Below, in pieces: positions 60,869 through 64,000 of a DNA stretch of 64,000 bases; position 1 is the stretch's first letter; the number at the start of each line of letters is the position of its first letter. The position numbers and the translations under genes were made by a program. Origin of the DNA: Paenalcaligenes suwonensis (GTDB lineage Bacteria > Pseudomonadota > Gammaproteobacteria > Burkholderiales > Burkholderiaceae_B); assembly GCF_011290505.1 (NCBI RefSeq), contig NZ_JAANPV010000010.1, positions 1 through 64,000 of the forward strand, given 5' to 3'. The notes under the pieces are model-generated. The model did no database searches. It was given only the letters and a program-made list of their open reading frames with translations, and was not told where the DNA came from.

Positions 60869-61573
60869 ATGGATTTTCACGATCTGTCTTCTGTTGCCAT
60901 TAACCTATTCGGCGCGTTGGTGCTGGGTGGGCTAATAGGGTTTGAGCGGCAATGGCATCAGCGTCAGGCCGGACTACGAACCAACACTCTGGTCGCACTA
61001 GGTGCAGCCACTTTTGTCATTTTTGCGGGGCTTTTCCCCGGTGAGGCCAGCCCTACCCGTATTGCCGCACAAGTCGTATCAGGCATCGGTTTTTTAGGGG
61101 CTGGCATCATTTTCAAAGAAGGCATGAACGTGCGCGGCCTAAACACTGCCGCTACCTTATGGTGTTCGGCGGCTATTGGGGTACTGTGTGGCGCGGGCTA
61201 TATTTTCCACGCCACCATCGCTGCCTTCTTTATTATTGGCGTAAATGGCTTGCTGCGCCCCTTGGTACGACTCATTGAACGCCAAGCACTAAGCAATACC
61301 GACATTACCAACAGCTACAGCATTAGTTTGGTGTGCTACAGCGAAGCTGAAGCCCATGTACGCGCCTTATTACTGCGTGATTTGGGACAAAACATTCACA
61401 TACAAGAATTAGAAAGTACCGACATTGAAGACACCAACCGTGTGGAGGTCAATGCCTTGGTACGTGCTGAAGACAAGCAAGATAGGTTGGTAGAACAAGT
61501 CATTGGTAGGCTGAGTTTAGAGCCGATGGTAACATCGGTACGTTGGCGCTCTGTCACCGAACATGAAGACTAA
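60869..61573 (+). CDS. mgtC: MgtC-family protein
   Basis: A 234-residue inner-membrane protein of the MgtC/SapB family. The ATG at 60869 has GGGAGGG nine bases upstream. The family opening GALVLGGLIGFERQWHQRQAGLRTNTLVALG, then VSGIGFLGAGIIFKEG and GLNTAATLWCSAAIGVLCGAG are all present (four or five spans, residues 1-140). A C-terminal ACT-like cytoplasmic domain covers about 150-234. MgtC in Salmonella inhibits the F-type ATP synthase and helps survival at low Mg2+; the family is also found in non-pathogens, as probably here. Function is not magnesium transport itself. Confidence 0.95.
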   Translation: MDFHDLSSVAINLFGALVLGGLIGFERQWHQRQAGLRTNTLVALGAATFVIFAGLFPGEASPTRIAAQVVSGIGFLGAGIIFKEGMNVRGLNTAATLWCSAAIGVLCGAGYIFHATIAAFFIIGVNGLLRPLVRLIERQALSNTDITNSYSISLVCYSEAEAHVRALLLRDLGQNIHIQELESTDIEDTNRVEVNALVRAEDKQDRLVEQVIGRLSLEPMVTSVRWRSVTEHED

Positions 61574-61602
61574 ACACCCCACTTTGCCAACCAAGGATAC
61601 AC

Positions 61603-62664
61603 ATGACGGGTAGCTTGAATTTTCGCCGCATTCTAGCCGGCCTTACTATTGCCATAGTAATGGCTGCAATTTTTATTGCGGATACCGTCACCGATTACGC
61701 CATCGCGTTTGCCGTGTTTTATTGCGCTGTGCTGTTAGCCGCCACTAACTTGTACAGCGTGCGTACGGTAGGCTGGTTATCGGCCGCCTGCATTACGCTA
61801 ACCATTATCAGTTTCTACATGACCAACGATGGCGCCTACGAAATAGGCTTGTTAAATACCGCCATCAGTTTAGTCGCTATAGGTATTACCTCGTTATTGG
61901 GCATCAAGATCATGGCGGCTCGTACCGCTGCACAAGTGTCTCAAGCACGCCTACAACAATTAGCACGTATTACCAGCTTAGGTGAGATGGCGGCCTCTAT
62001 TGCACACGAGGTTAACCAACCTTTAGGCGCTATTATCGCCAGCAGTAATGCCTGCCAGCGGTGGTTAAATTTTGAACCACCTAATATGGATAAAGCACGT
62101 CTAGCCATCGAACGTATTATTGCCGATGCCAACCGTGCCAGCGATGTCATTACCCGCGTACGTGCTCTCACCCGAGGCGATGCACCACAAACCAGCCTGT
62201 TCGATATGAATCAGGCCATTATCGAAGTGGTGCAATTCTCGCGTAACGATTTAGAACGTAACGGCATTGCCCTAAAACTAACACTGGCCGAGAGCCTGCC
62301 TAAGGTACTGGCCGACCGCATACAATTGCAGCAAGTCTTGGGCAACTTATTAAACAATGCGATAGAAAGCATACGGCAGAACTCACGCCCTCACCGCGAA
62401 ATCGAGTTCACCACCCAAGTGGATGAACAAGGCGCGTTGTTAGTCAGCGTAGCAGACTCAGGCAAAGGCTTTAGTAATGATGCGCTTGCCCATATGTTCG
62501 ATGCTTTCTGGACCGAAAAGGAAACAGGCGTAGGGCTGGGGCTAGCCATTAGCCGCACCATTATGGAGGCCAATCAGGGACGCATTTGGGCCACCCACCG
62601 CGCAGAAGGCGGTGCCTGTTTTCAATTTATTCTCCCCCTGAATCACCCGGCAGCCAGTTCATGA
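61603..62664 (+). CDS. Sensor histidine kinase downstream of mgtC
   Basis: A 353-residue membrane kinase. About four N-terminal spans (residues 10-105) with almost no periplasmic loop, no PAS domain, then HisKA with the phospho-His in ASIAHEVNQPLGAI (about residue 142), an N box LGNLLNNAIES, G1 VADSGKGF and G2 GVGLGLAISRTIME. The HxxxxQPL form belongs to the FixL/DctB-like group. AAGGA lies before ATG; it starts 29 bp after mgtC. With so little sequence outside the membrane, it may sense something inside the bilayer or cytoplasm. The signal is unknown; low Mg2+ is a hypothesis from position. Confidence 0.93.
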   Translation: MTGSLNFRRILAGLTIAIVMAAIFIADTVTDYAIAFAVFYCAVLLAATNLYSVRTVGWLSAACITLTIISFYMTNDGAYEIGLLNTAISLVAIGITSLLGIKIMAARTAAQVSQARLQQLARITSLGEMAASIAHEVNQPLGAIIASSNACQRWLNFEPPNMDKARLAIERIIADANRASDVITRVRALTRGDAPQTSLFDMNQAIIEVVQFSRNDLERNGIALKLTLAESLPKVLADRIQLQQVLGNLLNNAIESIRQNSRPHREIEFTTQVDEQGALLVSVADSGKGFSNDALAHMFDAFWTEKETGVGLGLAISRTIMEANQGRIWATHRAEGGACFQFILPLNHPAASS

Positions 62665-63296
62665 TGTCTCCTTCCTCTACAGAAACCTCAAACGCCTTGG
62701 TCTACATCGTTGATGATGACCCATCTATGCGTGCCGCACTCGACGACTTACTCGCCTCTGTAGGCTTGCATACCCGCACCTACAGCTCGGTTCAAGAGTT
62801 CTTAGACAAAGGGGTTGAGGATGCGCCTGGCTGCTTAATTCTAGACATTCGTATGCCCGGTCAAAGCGGTATGGACTTTCACCGCCACATGTCCCAATAC
62901 GGTATTCAACTACCCACCATTTTCATCACTGGACACGGTGATATTGCACTGGGTGTGGAAGCCATGAAAAATGGGGCCATCGAATTTCTGACCAAGCCTT
63001 TCCGCGACCAAGACTTGCTTGATGCCATACAACTGGGGCTGCAAAAAGACACCCAACGCCGTCAAGAAGAAGGTCAAATCACCCTGCTACGAGATCGCTG
63101 GGATAAGCTCACCGCAGGTGAACAATCGGTGATGCGCTTAGTGGTACAGGGCTTGCTCAACAAGCAAATAGCCAGCCAACTGCATGTGAGTGAAATCACC
63201 GTGAAAGTGCGACGTGGGCAAGTCATGCGCACCATGGAAGCCGGTTCCTTGGCCGAGCTGGTACGCATGGCTGACCGCTTGCAATTGCAGCCTTAA
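62661..63296 (+). CDS. FixJ-type response regulator, partner of the preceding kinase
   Basis: A 211-residue regulator. The start at 62661 overlaps the kinase stop as ATGA, so the two are translationally coupled. The receiver starts VYIVDDDPSMRAALDDLLAS, with the phospho-Asp in CLILDIRMPGQSG and the Lys in LTKPF. A LuxR-type helix-turn-helix follows (LTAGEQSVMRLVVQGLLNKQ...SEITVKVRRGQVMRTMEAG). A terminator comes next. The likely targets include its own operon or the dyads before mgtA, which is inference. Confidence 0.94.
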   Translation: MMSPSSTETSNALVYIVDDDPSMRAALDDLLASVGLHTRTYSSVQEFLDKGVEDAPGCLILDIRMPGQSGMDFHRHMSQYGIQLPTIFITGHGDIALGVEAMKNGAIEFLTKPFRDQDLLDAIQLGLQKDTQRRQEEGQITLLRDRWDKLTAGEQSVMRLVVQGLLNKQIASQLHVSEITVKVRRGQVMRTMEAGSLAELVRMADRLQLQP

Positions 63297-63325
63297 GCCT
63301 ACTTGCTGCCTGCTACGCTAGGCCA

Positions 63326-63366
63326 TAAAAAAACCGGTACAACGTTTAACGTTATACCGGTTTTTT
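63326..63366. terminator. Bidirectional terminator between the regulator and dnaJ
   Basis: AAAACCGGTA/TACCGGTTTT with an inner AACGTT-rich stem, seven A on the left and six T on the right; it separates two convergent units. Confidence 0.88.
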
Positions 63367-63380
63367 AGTACTGCACAGAA

Positions 63381-64000
63381 TTAGGAAAAGAAGTTCTTTA
63401 CCTTGTCTGTCCATGACTCGCTTTTGGGAGAGTGCTTATCACCACCCGACTGCAGTGCTTCTTCAAACTGACGCAGAATTTTCTTCTGGTCTTCACTGAG
63501 TCGCACCGGTGTTTCTACCTGAATGTGGCAGTACAAATCACCTGGGTAGCTGGAACGCACCCCCTTGATCCCTTTAGCACGCAAGCGGAAGGTTTTTCCG
63601 GTTTGTGTCCCTTCAGGAATAGTGATTTCACCACGCCCCGTTAAGGTAGGCACTTCCACTTCACCACCCAATGCCGCGGTGGTAAATGGAATGGTCAGGC
63701 TGCAATGTAGATCGTCGCCATCGCGCTGGAAAATACCATGCGGCTTCAACTGAATCTCTACATACAAGTCACCGGCAGGGCCGCCGTTGACGCCCGGCTC
63801 ACCATTACCCATAGAGCGAATGCTCATGCCGTCATCAATACCGGCAGGAATCTTCACTTGCAGTGTTTTCTCTACACGTTTACGGCCTTCACCGTGGCAG
63901 GCTGTACACGGATCTTTGATCTCTTTACCTGAGCCATGACACGTTGGACACGTTTGCTGCACGCTAAAGAAGCCTTGCTGCATACGAACCGCACCTGCCC
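63381..64000 (-). CDS. dnaJ: Chaperone DnaJ, C-terminal part (cut by window end)
   Basis: The C-terminal 206 or so residues of a DnaJ Hsp40 co-chaperone; the J domain and Gly/Phe region lie beyond the right edge. Two zinc-finger repeats are visible (CPTCHGSG and CTACHGEG), then the substrate-binding domains with [22 protein letters not shown] and [19 protein letters not shown]. The frame is open to position 64000; a Met at 63983 is internal, not the start. Confidence 0.96.
   Translation of the reverse strand, partial: AGAVRMQQGFFSVQQTCPTCHGSGKEIKDPCTACHGEGRKRVEKTLQVKIPAGIDDGMSIRSMGNGEPGVNGGPAGDLYVEIQLKPHGIFQRDGDDLHCSLTIPFTTAALGGEVEVPTLTGRGEITIPEGTQTGKTFRLRAKGIKGVRSSYPGDLYCHIQVETPVRLSEDQKKILRQFEEALQSGGDKHSPKSESWTDKVKNFFS

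Overview
The window is a stretch of bacterial chromosome from a Gram-negative betaproteobacterium, most likely Burkholderiales, family Alcaligenaceae. The evidence is a trimeric general porin ending in Phe, the rpsO-pnp and ilvI-ilvH-ilvC-pssA orders, the ftsK-lolA-rarA-serS cluster and a complete Liv-type ABC transporter. Base composition looks close to half G+C (not computed). Gene density is high. I see no prophage, insertion sequence, rRNA operon or CRISPR array.

Layout: 0-9 kb holds a porin, tRNA-Leu(GAG), secG-tpiA, a quinone oxidoreductase, tRNA-Leu(TAA), tRNA-Ser(TGA), pnp-rpsO, a small lipoprotein and pssA. 9-12.8 kb is the branched-chain amino acid operon ilvI-ilvH-ilvC, whose long leader contains competing hairpins and a terminator. 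12.8-21.2 kb has a FUSC-type membrane protein, a livKHMGF-type transporter and a divergent amidase. 21.2-33.4 kb has housekeeping genes (yaaA, bdhA, tRNA-Ser(CGA), a LysE exporter, a DadA-like oxidase, serS, rarA, lolA, ftsK, trxB, an Smr protein) and a small EF-hand membrane protein. 33.5-42.3 kb is an acetate-uptake and sensing locus: DUF485 protein, actP, response regulator (CrbR-like), transporter-fused hybrid kinase (CrbS-like) and a cNMP/CBS/DUF294 protein. 42.5-50.3 kb has an unusual ATP-sulfurylase homologue, icd and the compact biotin operon bioH-A-F-C-D. 50.3-57.4 kb has a DUF1841 protein, a MoxR ATPase with a VWA partner, an M16 peptidase whose Ala/Pro-rich tail is out of frame, and an MFS gene broken by a one-base frameshift.

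The most interesting part is 57.4-63.3 kb, a magnesium-homeostasis locus. A structured leader with a possible 27-codon ORF precedes the P-type Mg2+ ATPase gene mgtA. Then come a 28-codon ORF with a near-perfect ribosome site and an MDDDP start, a strong hairpin at that ORF's stop codon, a 77-residue single-span membrane protein, mgtC, and a translationally coupled histidine kinase/FixJ-type regulator pair. The acidic/proline N-terminus recalls the MgtL type of Mg2+-sensing leader peptide. I infer a Mg2+-responsive operon with an internal leader-peptide switch. The right end of the window cuts into dnaJ.
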